Assembly: GCA_023425865.1 (NCBI GenBank)
Contig: JAFABV010000054.1
Span: forward strand, 40,978-104,977
Origin: Bacteroidota bacterium
GTDB lineage: Bacteria; Bacteroidota; Bacteroidia; Bacteroidales; Bacteroidaceae
Length of the DNA stretch: 64,000 nt
Reading direction: 5' to 3'
The translations under genes and the position numbers were made by a program. This document shows, piece by piece, positions 35,037 to 44,226 of the stretch (position 1 is the first letter of the stretch; each line of letters begins with the position of its first letter). Under the pieces are notes generated by a model. It made no database searches, had not been told where the DNA came from, and saw nothing but the letters and a program-made list of their open reading frames with translations.

Positions 35037-35973
35037 TATCTATCCAGAAGGTGTTGCCCGGAGAGCCCACGAAGGCACCGCCGTTGCTGGATGAGAACTG
35101 TATGATGAGATGGGTCGGCGTCTCATCCTTGTCCGCCCATCCTGTTTCTTTGAGCAATACTTGCTTGCCTTTGCTGTTGCGCACATAGTCTACATTGCGC
35201 AGGCCCATGCTTTGGGCGTTGTATCCGAGTCGGTGGCGTATGTCGCCATACCATATCGGGTAAGTGGCATTCTCCACCCAGCCATTGGTGTTCCTGTCAT
35301 ATTCTATCACGATGGTGCCGATGCGCTGGGCCGTCACATTTCCTTTGCTGTCTTCGGTTCTCTTCTGTAAGAGCAGCAGGGCCACGGGTTTGTCTTTGCC
35401 GGCCACCGGTGTGGCCTTTCCTCCCGACTGCCGTATGCGGTTGGCTTGTCCCGACAGATGCACCTTATAGTCGAAGCGCAGCGCTGTGGGGCGCTTGGTG
35501 TAAGGTATGCCCCAATTGAGGCTCCTCTCGCCATCCTTGCTGCCCGATACAGGCTCGGTGATGTCGCCGAGGTAGATGGACCCCGCCGCCAAGACGTTGA
35601 TGTTGACCAGTCCGAGCACTTTTACACGCTCCACGTGTGTCATCATCTTTGCGCTGTGGCCACTGCCATGGGTGTCGCGGAAGACCGACGCGCTGCCTTT
35701 GACCACACCCATCACCTTGGCCAGCACGTTAGACGTGCCCCATGGCGAGTGCCCCATATTCTTATAAGGATTGTTGCCATCAATGGTTTTCGACGGCCCA
35801 ATCTCATAGAGCGTCTTGTTGTTTCCGCCAATGACGGCCGATTCATGGATATTACGCACTACCCAGTTTTCCATGTTACCATACAAAATAGGCTCTTCGT
35901 GTGTTTGTGCCAAGCCCTCTGATACCACCAGAACGTTTAGCAATGCTCCTAAAAGTACGTACTCTTTTCTCAT
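35017..35973 (-). CDS. Secreted PCMD-like (putative carbohydrate metabolism domain) protein
   Basis: The 318-aa protein has a signal peptide (MRKEYVLLGALLNVLVVSEGLAQ). What follows resembles the PCMD fold: GNMENWVVRNIHESAVIGG at the N terminus, a central KRPTALRFDYKVHLSG and the C-terminal GSPGNTFWIDNVSLVF, where a WIDNV-type strand ends a jelly-roll. PCMD proteins are found near carbohydrate-active genes in Bacteroidetes, but the activity is unknown. It overlaps the BamA-like gene by 20 bp and lies 241 bp after the phosphoesterase gene. The family call is from pattern only and is moderate. Confidence 0.65.
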   Translation of the reverse strand: MRKEYVLLGALLNVLVVSEGLAQTHEEPILYGNMENWVVRNIHESAVIGGNNKTLYEIGPSKTIDGNNPYKNMGHSPWGTSNVLAKVMGVVKGSASVFRDTHGSGHSAKMMTHVERVKVLGLVNINVLAAGSIYLGDITEPVSGSKDGERSLNWGIPYTKRPTALRFDYKVHLSGQANRIRQSGGKATPVAGKDKPVALLLLQKRTEDSKGNVTAQRIGTIVIEYDRNTNGWVENATYPIWYGDIRHRLGYNAQSMGLRNVDYVRNSKGKQVLLKETGWADKDETPTHLIIQFSSSNGGAFVGSPGNTFWIDNVSLVF

Positions 35974-36214
35974 AGTTTTTCTATCTTGTCATTCAGTCAA
36001 CGTCAGGCCTTATTCTTCACGAAGGAGCTTGGCGTCGGCAATCAGGTTTTGTGTCAGCGTGCAATTATCGCTAAAAAACCTGAGATGGCAAAATGTTTTC
36101 CCCTAAAAATAACAAACAGGCATCCGCGTGAGGAGCAATAGGACATATATTTCGGATATGGAACATCCGTCTGTTCTTCCCTCCTTCACCTGATTGATAT
36201 CATCGTCTTTCCTC

Positions 36215-37270
36215 TCAGTCTTTTTTCCGGTAGCTGTCGGGATAGGTGGTTCGTTGCAGTATTTCGCCGCCACGCAGGTGCAGGTAGGTGTCAAACGCGC
36301 GTTGGTCTTCCTTCATGATGATGACGCGCGCCCCATTGGGCTTCAGGTGGTTGTAGACATTGTTGCCTCCCGAGTACCTGCCGTAGCCTAACAGGATGTC
36401 ATGCCACACGGTGGTGTAGTCGTTGTCATGGTCGTGACCTACAAACATCCCCATGACGTTGCCGGCCTCCTTCATGGCCAAGAACAGTCCGCTGTTGTAC
36501 TCGGGCGGGCACTCACGCTCCATGCGGGTGCCGTTGCGGATGTTGTCGGGGGCGATGGCGGCCAGCGCGTATTCAGGCAGGGGAATGTGCTGGAAAAGCA
36601 GGGCGGGCAGCGCCTTGCCGCCATTGCCGCGCTTCAGCGAGTCGCTCACCTGTCTGAACCAAGCCACCTGTTCAAAGTGTACCCAGTCGTAAGTGCCCAT
36701 TCCCTTCTCGGCGGGGTAGCTGTTACTGTCAAGACAATAGATGTAGGCGGCGTCACGGCTACCGTCGTGCGACGCGATGGGCAGCACGTAGTCGGGCGAG
36801 CGGCGCTGCCCGCGGTCGGGCATGACGTTATAAGGCACTTGCCTGATTTGGTCGTAGTAGGCCTCGTGCGACGCGCCGCCGTCGGCGCAGTCATGGTTGC
36901 CAAAGAGTATGGCGAAGGGAATGCCGAACTGGCTGATGTGGTCTGTCACGCGCCGCATGCCGGGGAGCCCGGGCTTGCCCCAAATGTTGTCACCCGTACA
37001 GATTATCAGGTCGGGCTTTTCGCTCTGTATCAACTCGTCGATACATTGCAGTGCCACGTCGGACTTGGGGTCATCGTAGATGTAGTGCAGGTCGGTGAAC
37101 TGCAGAATCTTGAACTCGCCATTCGCCCTGAATTGCAGGTTTTGCGTGGCCCATGCGGTTTGGCTGATGATGCTCAGACAAACCAAGACAGCCAGTTGCC
37201 TCATCCTTACTGCCCCGAAGACACGGTGCGTGATGATGGCCAACTGGCTGATGCGTGAAGTTTTTTTCAT
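36215..37270 (-). CDS. Secreted calcineurin-like metallophosphoesterase
   Basis: Taking the ATG at 37270 (MKKTSRISQ) gives 351 aa; an alternative start at 37204 (MRQLAVLVCLSIISQTAWA) gives a more standard signal peptide. All metal-binding motifs are present: QFTDLHYIY (D-x-H), ICTGDNIWG (GD), FGNHDCAD (GNHD), LFQHIPLPE and FVGHDHDNDY (GHxH-like). It resembles secreted purple-acid-phosphatase-type or Icc-like phosphoesterases; the substrate is unknown. It follows GH3 with a highly structured 77-bp gap, and the 37270 start codon is inside that structure. Confidence 0.88.
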   Translation of the reverse strand: MKKTSRISQLAIITHRVFGAVRMRQLAVLVCLSIISQTAWATQNLQFRANGEFKILQFTDLHYIYDDPKSDVALQCIDELIQSEKPDLIICTGDNIWGKPGLPGMRRVTDHISQFGIPFAILFGNHDCADGGASHEAYYDQIRQVPYNVMPDRGQRRSPDYVLPIASHDGSRDAAYIYCLDSNSYPAEKGMGTYDWVHFEQVAWFRQVSDSLKRGNGGKALPALLFQHIPLPEYALAAIAPDNIRNGTRMERECPPEYNSGLFLAMKEAGNVMGMFVGHDHDNDYTTVWHDILLGYGRYSGGNNVYNHLKPNGARVIIMKEDQRAFDTYLHLRGGEILQRTTYPDSYRKKD

Positions 37271-37339
37271 GAGGTTACTGTTGTATTGTGCCACCCATTG
37301 GTGGCTTCCGCCCACCGGTGTGGGCGGCAGCACCTCATG
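37268..37339 (-). other. Three-way-junction-like RNA structure between GH3 and the phosphoesterase
   Basis: The outer stem CATGAGGT (37268-37275) pairs with ACCTCATG (37332-37339), 8 bp perfect. Inside are hairpin GCCACC-CATT-GGTGGC (37290-37305) and hairpin CCGCCCAC-CGGT-GTGGGCGG (37308-37327). On the minus strand the ATG at 37270 lies in the outer stem. Confidence 0.6.
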
Positions 37340-37347
37340 AGTGGGGA

Positions 37348-39624
37348 TTACTGCAGTGTAAACGCCTTTTTCAGCGTAATATTGTCTGAGGCATTACCTA
37401 TAAGTGCCTCAAAGCGTCCCGGCTCAGCCTTCCAGCTGTGGGTGGTCTCGTCGTAGAAGCTCAGGGCGTCGCGTCCGATGGTGATGGTCACGTCGCGCTG
37501 CTCTCCGGGTTGCAGGTTTACCTTGTTGAAGCCTTTCAGTTCCTTGTACGGGCGGTCTACCGATGCCTTCTGGTCGCGAATGTAGAGCTGCACCACCTCG
37601 CTGCCGGCGAGCGAGCCCGTGTTGGTCACGGTCACGGTGGCCTTCAGGCTGTCGTTGACTGTCATCGTGTTCTTGTCAAGACGCAGGTTCGAGATGCTGA
37701 AGGTGGTGTAACTCAGGCCATGACCAAAGGCGAACAGAGGCTTGGTCTTCATCTTGTCTACCCACCGGTAGCCCACGTAGATGCCTTCCTTGTATTCCTG
37801 GTCGATGATTTTCTTGTCGGCGCGCCAGGTACCTGGGTAGGTTTTCAGGGCATGCGCCCCCACGTCGTTGAGGCTGGCAGGCCAGGTAAAGGGCAGTTTG
37901 CCCGAGGGGTTTACGTCGCCAGAGAGTACGGCGGCCAGGGCGATACCTGCCTCCGAGCCGATAAACCATCCCTGTACGATGGCGGGCACGCGGTCTTTCC
38001 ATGGCATGGCCACGGCGTTGCCCGAGATATTGACAAACACGGTCTGGGCGTTGGCCTTGGCCAGTGCCTCTACGAGGGCGTCCTGTCCGTAGGGCAGACC
38101 GTACTCCTTGCGGTCATGTCCTTCGCAGTCCTGGTAGTCGCTCTTGTTGAGTCCGCCAAACACAATGACGTAGTCGGCCTCACGGGCCTTGCTCACGGCA
38201 TCGTTGATGAGCTGCTGGGCAGAGCGCGACTCGGAGAGGTCCTGACCGGTGGTCACGCCGTTGTAGGCTCCGTTCACGTCGCCCACATAACCACGCTCGT
38301 AGGTCACGTCGGCCACGCCGGCCAAGCGTGCCTTGAGGCCGTCGAAGGGAGAAATCTCATGCTGCACCTTCAGCGACGAGGAGCCGCCGCCCACCGTCAT
38401 CATCTTCAGCGCGTTTTCGCCCACTACGAGCACCTTGAGCTTTGCGCCGCGTGCCTTGGCCGTGTTGATGGGCAGCACATTGCCTTTGTTCTGCAGCAGC
38501 ACGATGCCCTGCGTCGCAATCTCTTGCGCGGCCTCGTAGTGCTCTTCCGAACAGAGGAATCCGCGGTTGGCGTGCGGGGCCATGGTGGTGCGGAAGTAGA
38601 GGCGCAATACGCGGCGTACCTTCTCGTTGAGTTCCTTGTCGGTGTATTTACCCTCCTGGATGAGCTTCTTGTAGGGAGCGGCCAGATAGTAGTTGTCGTA
38701 GGCATTGGTGGCGCCCATCGTCAGACCGTCGGTCCAGGTGCCAAACTCCATGTCGAGGCCGTTGGTGATGGCCTGCTCGGTATCGTGGGTGCCGCCCCAG
38801 TCGCTCACCACCACGCCGTCAAACTGCCAGTCGCGCTTCAGCACCTGGTTGAGCAGGTAGTCGTTATGGCAGTTGTGCTGGTTGCGGTAGAGGTTGTATG
38901 CCCCCATCAGTCCCCACACCTTGCCTTTCTGCACGGCCGCCTTGAAGGCGGGCAGGTAGATCTCGTGCAAGGCGCGCTCGCTCACCACCACGTTCACCTG
39001 GTGGCGGTATTCCTCATCGTTGTTCAGCGCATAGTGTTTCACGCAGGCGGCCACACCGTTCGACTGCAGGCCCTGGATGTAGGGCACCACCATCGTGGCA
39101 GCCAGCAACGGGTCTTCGCCCATATACTCAAAGTTGCGGCCGCCCAGCGGCGTGCGGTAGATGTTCACGCCGGGCCCCAGAATCATGTTCTTGCCGCGGT
39201 ACAGCGCCTCCTCGCCAAGGCTCTTGCCGTAGATCCAGCTCATCTGCGGGTTCCAGGTGGCGGCTAAGCAGGTGAGGGCAGGGAAGGCCACGCACGAGTC
39301 GTTGGTCTGTCCGGCTTGCTCCCACTCGTCCCACAGCACGTCGGGGCGCACGCCGTGGGGACCGTCGTCGGTCCAGAAGTCGGGCAGTCCCAAGCGTTTC
39401 ACGCCGGGGGCGGAAAACTTACTCTGCGCATGTATCACGGCAATCTTCTCGTCGAGGGTCATGCGTTGCAAGGCGTCTTCCACGCGTTGTTCAATACTCT
39501 TTGTCGCGTCAAGGTACACAGGCAAGGGTTTCTGTGCCTGACTTCCCTTGGTTGCAGCCGCCGCCGTCATACATCCGGCAAGGAGCAGGGCGGGAACCGC
39601 AAACTGTTTAAGCAATCGATTCAT
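37348..39624 (-). CDS. Secreted GH3 beta-glucosidase (PUL 2)
   Basis: The 758-aa protein has an N-terminal signal peptide (about 1-24, MTAAAATKG end). The GH3 barrel and alpha/beta sandwich follow: FWTDDGPHGVRPDVLWDEWE (about 82-101), GEDPLLAATM, KHYALNNDEEYR (about 197-208) and the nucleophile Asp in VVVSDWGGTHDTE (about residue 276). The second domain has VVGENALKMMTVGGGSSSLK, and a C-terminal fibronectin-III-like domain ends the protein (YIRDQKASVDRPYKELKGF). GH3 enzymes release glucose from beta-glucan oligosaccharides, here probably from beta-1,3-linked products of GH81, GH128 and GH16. It is 15 bp after the GH81 gene. Confidence 0.95.
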   Translation of the reverse strand: MNRLLKQFAVPALLLAGCMTAAAATKGSQAQKPLPVYLDATKSIEQRVEDALQRMTLDEKIAVIHAQSKFSAPGVKRLGLPDFWTDDGPHGVRPDVLWDEWEQAGQTNDSCVAFPALTCLAATWNPQMSWIYGKSLGEEALYRGKNMILGPGVNIYRTPLGGRNFEYMGEDPLLAATMVVPYIQGLQSNGVAACVKHYALNNDEEYRHQVNVVVSERALHEIYLPAFKAAVQKGKVWGLMGAYNLYRNQHNCHNDYLLNQVLKRDWQFDGVVVSDWGGTHDTEQAITNGLDMEFGTWTDGLTMGATNAYDNYYLAAPYKKLIQEGKYTDKELNEKVRRVLRLYFRTTMAPHANRGFLCSEEHYEAAQEIATQGIVLLQNKGNVLPINTAKARGAKLKVLVVGENALKMMTVGGGSSSLKVQHEISPFDGLKARLAGVADVTYERGYVGDVNGAYNGVTTGQDLSESRSAQQLINDAVSKAREADYVIVFGGLNKSDYQDCEGHDRKEYGLPYGQDALVEALAKANAQTVFVNISGNAVAMPWKDRVPAIVQGWFIGSEAGIALAAVLSGDVNPSGKLPFTWPASLNDVGAHALKTYPGTWRADKKIIDQEYKEGIYVGYRWVDKMKTKPLFAFGHGLSYTTFSISNLRLDKNTMTVNDSLKATVTVTNTGSLAGSEVVQLYIRDQKASVDRPYKELKGFNKVNLQPGEQRDVTITIGRDALSFYDETTHSWKAEPGRFEALIGNASDNITLKKAFTLQ

Positions 39625-39639
39625 AAATGTTAAAGAGGT

Positions 39640-42600
39640 TTATGGATTAACGTATTTATTACCCGAATTAATATACACGCCCCGTATTTTTTTCGACGAC
39701 GTGGGGCGAGGTACGCGTTTGCCTGTCAGGTCGTACCACGTCCCGTCTTCCGCGTCACGGTTGGGGCGCGCGATTCGTGTGGTCTGGTCGTCGATTTTTG
39801 CCACACCGTACACCTCCAGCTCATAGAGGCTATAGCCATAGGCGGGCAGCCATTTCTCGGTGCAGTGCAACCGCACGAAGCGGGCCGTGGGCAGCGTGCC
39901 GTCGGGCAGCGCCAGCGGCGTGACGGTCCATCCGCTACCTGTGGCATGTGCGGTTGTAGCCGTTATGAAACTGCTACCATCTGTCGATACCTGTATGTCG
40001 TAGTTTTTGGCGGCAGCGCCCTCCCACAACACCTTCACTTGGTTGAGTCGGTACGTGCCCCGCAGGTCCACCGTCACGTCGTCGGTGGCATTGGCCCATG
40101 CGCTTTCCCACCGGGTGTCGCTCTTGCCGTCGGTCGCCCAGGTGGCTATATTGCCTCCGTTGACAGACGTGGCCTCGGTAGGCTTGTTGAGGGCGAGGTT
40201 GTAGTCGGCAAAGTTTTTGGCGTTGACATACACCGTGTCGCGCATGCCGTCGCTGCCGAAGACGATGGCGTAGCGCCCCGTGCGCAGTGCCTTGAGACAA
40301 GTGTCGTCGTAGACGGCGCCGTCGGTCGGGGTCAGCGTACCGTCTGTGTTACGGCTCATCACCTCGGCGCTGACGCTGTGCCCCGTAAGCGAGAAGGGAC
40401 CGCCAAACTGGTCGGTGGCGTGAAACTCGTACACCACGCTGTCACCACCCACCACGATGTCGGCCTCTGCCGGGCTCACCGTGAAGGTTTGCATGATGAT
40501 GGCTTCCTCTACGGCAAAGGTTTTCTTGGCGGTGATGCCATTGGTATGGGCTTGCACTTGCACGAGGTCGAACTTCGCCGGGGTGAATATCCCCTCTGCG
40601 TCGATGGTGCCGTCGTCGGTGCTCCAGTCCACCGTCACCGGAGTCCACTCGCCGCTCACGGTGTAGCCTAATGCTGACAGTCGCGCCGGAGCGTACTGCT
40701 TGAGCACGTCGCTGTCGGCACTGACCTTGATGCCCAGCAGGTCATCGGCCCCCAAGGAGTTCTTCTGTCCGTAGGCCTCTATCTCATACAGACTGATGCC
40801 GTACGGCGTATTGCGCTTGTTGCCCGTGATACGGATGTAGCGTCCTTGCGCTCCCTCCATCTTCACCTCGTCCCAGCCGCCGTCGCCGCTCACCGTCTTG
40901 CCGCTGTGCCATGTGTTGCCGTCGTCCGACAGCTCTATGGTGTAGATGCTGGCATAAGCCGCCTCCCAGTGCAGCCGGAGTTTGTAGAGCTTGGCGGGCT
41001 CGCCGAGGTCTACGCTGAGCCATTGCCCGTCTTGGTGCAGGCTGCCCCAGCGTGTGGCGTCGTCGCCGTCGGTGGCGTGCTGTGCCACGGTGCCCACGTT
41101 CTCTTCTCCCGACACCGTGCAGGTCTTGTGCAGGGCCAGGTTTTCCATGCCCAGCGCGTCGAGCACCTGTGTCTCGACGACCGTGGGCGGCAGTATGGGC
41201 AGCGCCTTGCGGTTGGGGTCGTCGCTCACGTAGAGCTGTCGGGGCGCCACCGTGGCTGTATGGCCATCGCTGAAGCGCACCGTCAGCGGCTCACGGTGGG
41301 GGTTGTAAGCCTGGTAGGTGCGCATGCCGTCGCGGTCGAAGGCGCGTGCCGTGGGGCAGTTGGCGGTAACGCTCCAGTCGGGGTCGCCGTGAGCGCGGTG
41401 GGAGTGCGTCACGAAGTAAGTGATGCCGTTGGTGCTAAACTGCGTGAACTCTTTATCGCCCTGTTGCCAACACGCGTCGAAAATGGCGGCAGCCTGGTCG
41501 GGGTCCGACCGTTGCAGGTAGCTCAGCGCCACGTTGCCCCATCCGCCCGAGTCGCCGAGATAGCCTTGCTCGGTCTTGCTGTCGGCGTGCCATCCGCCAA
41601 TGAGCTTGTCTTGCATCAGGCGCGCGTAGTCCCAGGCGGCAAAGGCCTTGTTCTCCGAGAGATAGTCGAGGGCCGGGGAGATGGGCATCCATTGTATGCC
41701 CTGCATGTAGATGGCGTCCCAGCCAAAGTAGGTCCACCAGCCCACGCCATGGCAGGTGAGGTTGCTGTTGTAGGGCGGAATGATGGTTTTCTGCACGCCA
41801 TTCTGGGTGTAGGTCGACGTGAATTTCGAGTAGGGTATGTTGTAACCCGGGGTTGTGGCTTGGTGATAGTTGGCCACGCTGTAGTCGGCCGCCGGGTCGT
41901 CGTGGCGGTCGAACCAGTATTCTGCCGTGCCTCGCGCCTCGCTCACCCATCCGAAGATGCCCGCGTCGCGCATCTCCTTGTCATCGAGTGCCACGCCGAG
42001 CAGGTACATGCCGCCCCACGCCTGCATGGCCTCTGACGACGACTCTTGTCCGTTGCCATTGTCGTCGCCCATGCCTCCGGCAAACGAGTGACCCGCCCAG
42101 GGGTCGAAGGTTCGGAAGAAGGGATAGGCCGTGTCTGTGCGGTCCCAGTTGGCATAGTCTTTCACCAGCAGCCGTGCCATCTGCCCATAGTTGTCGCGGA
42201 AGTCATCGTCGACGAGTGCCAGCAGCGCGCTGGCCAGCGCGAAGTATCCGTAGTGGAAGTGGTGGTCGTTGAAGGTGTCGCTGTCGTACGACGTGCTGTA
42301 ACCCACCAGTCCGCCCCAGCGGTCGTAGCGCGCGAAAAACCGGTCGCGCTCGCCGGGCGTATAGGTGTACCAGTCTATGAGCGCCGCCTTGAGTCGGTCA
42401 CGGCATTGCACGAAGCGTGCCGTGTCGCCCATCTCACGGGCAAAGGTCATGTAGAGTGCCATCTGCGTGAGGCCTTTGCCTCCCCAGTAGGTGTCGGCGC
42501 CGAAGGTACCGTTGTCGGCATAGTTGTGCAGCATCTCTGTCATGCGCGCCGGGAGATAGGCGTTGGCGCCGGTGGTGTCGTTAGGCAGCGCATAGTAGGG

Positions 42601-43707
42601 CAGCATGCCGTAGAAGCTATAGTCTATTACGAAGTGGTTGCCCGCTGCCATTCGGAGCTCGCCGTGGGGCGTGGCATAGGTCATGCCACTGAAGGCGAAG
42701 GCAGGGTTGTGCCCGGTGTCGCGGTACTGGTGTGGCAGAAATCCCTGTAGCCACTGCGTGGTGCCACCGTTGAGGCTTTCGCCGTCGATGTCCCAGCAGG
42801 TGCTCACCTTGCCTGCCGTTTCGTCGTAGTGCCAGCTCACCTTGGTGTCGCGGGGCACGGTGTAAGCGTATGGGCGCAGCCTCGCCATGTCGGCCACGTC
42901 GTTGAGACAGGCCACCACCATATAGCGTTTGTCCTGATGAAACAGCAGGCTCACCTGTTGTCCGTTGACGCTTACCTCGGTGCCCGCGGGCAGAAAGATG
43001 CCGTAGGCGTCGCCGTCTTTCTTCATGACCAGGGCCGAGACGGCGGTGCCCGAGACCAGGGGTTGCCCATCGGCGGTGAGCACCTCTACCGGCGCGCCGG
43101 TGTTATGGTTGGCCGCGGTCCAGAGGCTGTTGCTGAGGCTGATGATGGGCTCCACACCATGGAGTTCTATCCACGTGAAGGGCATGCCATGGGCCATGGT
43201 GACGTCCATGCGCTTGTCGGCGTCCATGATGGCAAATTCCACGTCCCAGTCGTGCCAGTCGGTAGCCACGGCAGAGTCGGGGGCGAAGTGGTCGCCGCCC
43301 ACCGAGAGCACGGTGTTCGACTTCATCTCCGTGCCGTTGTCTATCCAGAACGACGGGCGCTGTATGTCGAGTCCCGAGGCGGTGGCCTGTATCAGTTGCG
43401 GATAGCTCCACAGCCGTCCGCTGAAGGGTTGGGTAATGAGGTTGGTCCACCAGTCGTTGGTGGGGATGGGGCGTCCGGGTCTTTCGTCTACATAGAGTTT
43501 GCGGTATTGCATGTACCTGCTCTGGTCGCCCGTGTTGCCATAGGCGTCGGGCGTGTGCAGGCTGCTGCGGCTGTTGATGAGCGGGGTGTATGAGGCATAG
43601 CTGCCTTGCCCCACCTTGACCACGTGCTGAGCCTTGGCCAGGTGGGGCTGGAGGGTTGCCGACGCCAGTAGCGCGACGCCGGCAATGGTGTTGCTCCAGG
43701 CAGACAT
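39640..43707 (-). CDS. Multimodular GH81 endo-beta-1,3-glucanase with two F5/8 type C domains
   Basis: The 1355-aa protein has a signal peptide (to LAKAQ). GH81 features are RPIPTNDWWTNLITQ (about 79-93), TFNDHHFHYGYFALASALL (about 478-496) and the catalytic-site block NGNGQESSSEAMQAWGGMYL (about 552-571). Then come an F5/8 type C (CBM32-like) domain (about 878-1000; YIRITGNKRNTPYGISLYEI), an Ig-like/bacterial big domain, a second F5/8C domain (about 1195-1310; FVRLHCTEKW, GYSLYELEVYG) and a sorting-type tail (WYDLTGKRVPRP, GVYINSGNKYVNP). It should attack long or insoluble beta-1,3-glucan at or outside the cell surface. It begins 2 bp after a 60-aa peptide gene. Confidence 0.94.
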   Translation of the reverse strand: MSAWSNTIAGVALLASATLQPHLAKAQHVVKVGQGSYASYTPLINSRSSLHTPDAYGNTGDQSRYMQYRKLYVDERPGRPIPTNDWWTNLITQPFSGRLWSYPQLIQATASGLDIQRPSFWIDNGTEMKSNTVLSVGGDHFAPDSAVATDWHDWDVEFAIMDADKRMDVTMAHGMPFTWIELHGVEPIISLSNSLWTAANHNTGAPVEVLTADGQPLVSGTAVSALVMKKDGDAYGIFLPAGTEVSVNGQQVSLLFHQDKRYMVVACLNDVADMARLRPYAYTVPRDTKVSWHYDETAGKVSTCWDIDGESLNGGTTQWLQGFLPHQYRDTGHNPAFAFSGMTYATPHGELRMAAGNHFVIDYSFYGMLPYYALPNDTTGANAYLPARMTEMLHNYADNGTFGADTYWGGKGLTQMALYMTFAREMGDTARFVQCRDRLKAALIDWYTYTPGERDRFFARYDRWGGLVGYSTSYDSDTFNDHHFHYGYFALASALLALVDDDFRDNYGQMARLLVKDYANWDRTDTAYPFFRTFDPWAGHSFAGGMGDDNGNGQESSSEAMQAWGGMYLLGVALDDKEMRDAGIFGWVSEARGTAEYWFDRHDDPAADYSVANYHQATTPGYNIPYSKFTSTYTQNGVQKTIIPPYNSNLTCHGVGWWTYFGWDAIYMQGIQWMPISPALDYLSENKAFAAWDYARLMQDKLIGGWHADSKTEQGYLGDSGGWGNVALSYLQRSDPDQAAAIFDACWQQGDKEFTQFSTNGITYFVTHSHRAHGDPDWSVTANCPTARAFDRDGMRTYQAYNPHREPLTVRFSDGHTATVAPRQLYVSDDPNRKALPILPPTVVETQVLDALGMENLALHKTCTVSGEENVGTVAQHATDGDDATRWGSLHQDGQWLSVDLGEPAKLYKLRLHWEAAYASIYTIELSDDGNTWHSGKTVSGDGGWDEVKMEGAQGRYIRITGNKRNTPYGISLYEIEAYGQKNSLGADDLLGIKVSADSDVLKQYAPARLSALGYTVSGEWTPVTVDWSTDDGTIDAEGIFTPAKFDLVQVQAHTNGITAKKTFAVEEAIIMQTFTVSPAEADIVVGGDSVVYEFHATDQFGGPFSLTGHSVSAEVMSRNTDGTLTPTDGAVYDDTCLKALRTGRYAIVFGSDGMRDTVYVNAKNFADYNLALNKPTEATSVNGGNIATWATDGKSDTRWESAWANATDDVTVDLRGTYRLNQVKVLWEGAAAKNYDIQVSTDGSSFITATTAHATGSGWTVTPLALPDGTLPTARFVRLHCTEKWLPAYGYSLYELEVYGVAKIDDQTTRIARPNRDAEDGTWYDLTGKRVPRPTSSKKIRGVYINSGNKYVNP

Positions 43708-43709
43708 GA

Positions 43710-43892
43710 TTATTCCTCCGCGTTATCCTCCCACACGCTGTAACGAGAGGGCTTAGACGATGCGTAGCCACTGGAGGCCGTTCCCGAGAAGCCGCCAGAT
43801 ACTGTGTTTGCGCCTCCGCTGCCGGCCATGAGGTTTTCTTTCTCTATCACGTGTAGCCAGAGCTGTGGCTTTTCATACTTTTGTTTTTCCAT
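43710..43892 (-). CDS. Small leader-plus-Gly/Ser-core peptide upstream of GH81
   Basis: The 60-aa ORF has a charged N-terminal part (MEKQKYEKPQLWLHVIEKEN), the hinge LMAGSGG, a Gly/Ser/Ala-rich core and an acidic tail (VWEDNAEE). No signal peptide is present. Peptides with a KYxKP...AGSGG layout are frequent unexplained small proteins in Prevotella-type genomes. The stop is only 2 bp from the GH81 start, which implies translational coupling. It may be a leader peptide, a processed secreted peptide or a precursor cleaved after the GG. The function is unknown; the coding call rests on spacing, composition and recall of similar peptides. Confidence 0.6.
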   Translation of the reverse strand: MEKQKYEKPQLWLHVIEKENLMAGSGGANTVSGGFSGTASSGYASSKPSRYSVWEDNAEE

Positions 43893-44056
43893 GTTGTCAG
43901 TCTGTTTTGTCAGGTTGTTAATGTGTCGTAGTTATCGTTTTATGTCTCCACGACCACCCCAAGTACCCGTGAGAAGGCTGTCGAGGTGCGTCGTGAAGGG
44001 CACTTCCACTGTGCCATTCGTTTGTCGGGGAGTGATGGTTCTGCCCGAAGGGTGGA

Positions 44057-44148
44057 ATCATTCTATATAGAATCATCGCATGGTTTTATATAGAATCATC
44101 TTATGGTTTTATATAGAATCATCGCATGGTTTTATATAGAACTATGGG
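44057..44148. repeat. Tandem array R4: 4 x 23-bp palindromic unit without the long flanks
   Basis: Units start at 44057, 44080, 44103 and 44126, of the form ATGGTTTTATATAGAATCATCGC. Neither the terminal inverted repeats nor the GC-rich interior of R1-R3 can be found around it. The rest of the 43893-44226 gap shows no gene and no clear promoter. Confidence 0.9.
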
Positions 44149-44226
44149 GCGTGCCGCGGCCTGTCGCCATGCGTGCAGGCCGTGCAGGGCACGCCTCAAA
44201 GTGTTTACGGGGTTGGCGAAGCGTGC

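Noticed and set aside
37438..39267. A 609-codon open frame on the plus strand
   Set aside because: It lies entirely antisense to the GH3 gene, whose catalytic motifs are intact. Strong codon bias and GC-rich third positions create long mirror frames throughout the window; no domain or signal peptide is seen in this one.
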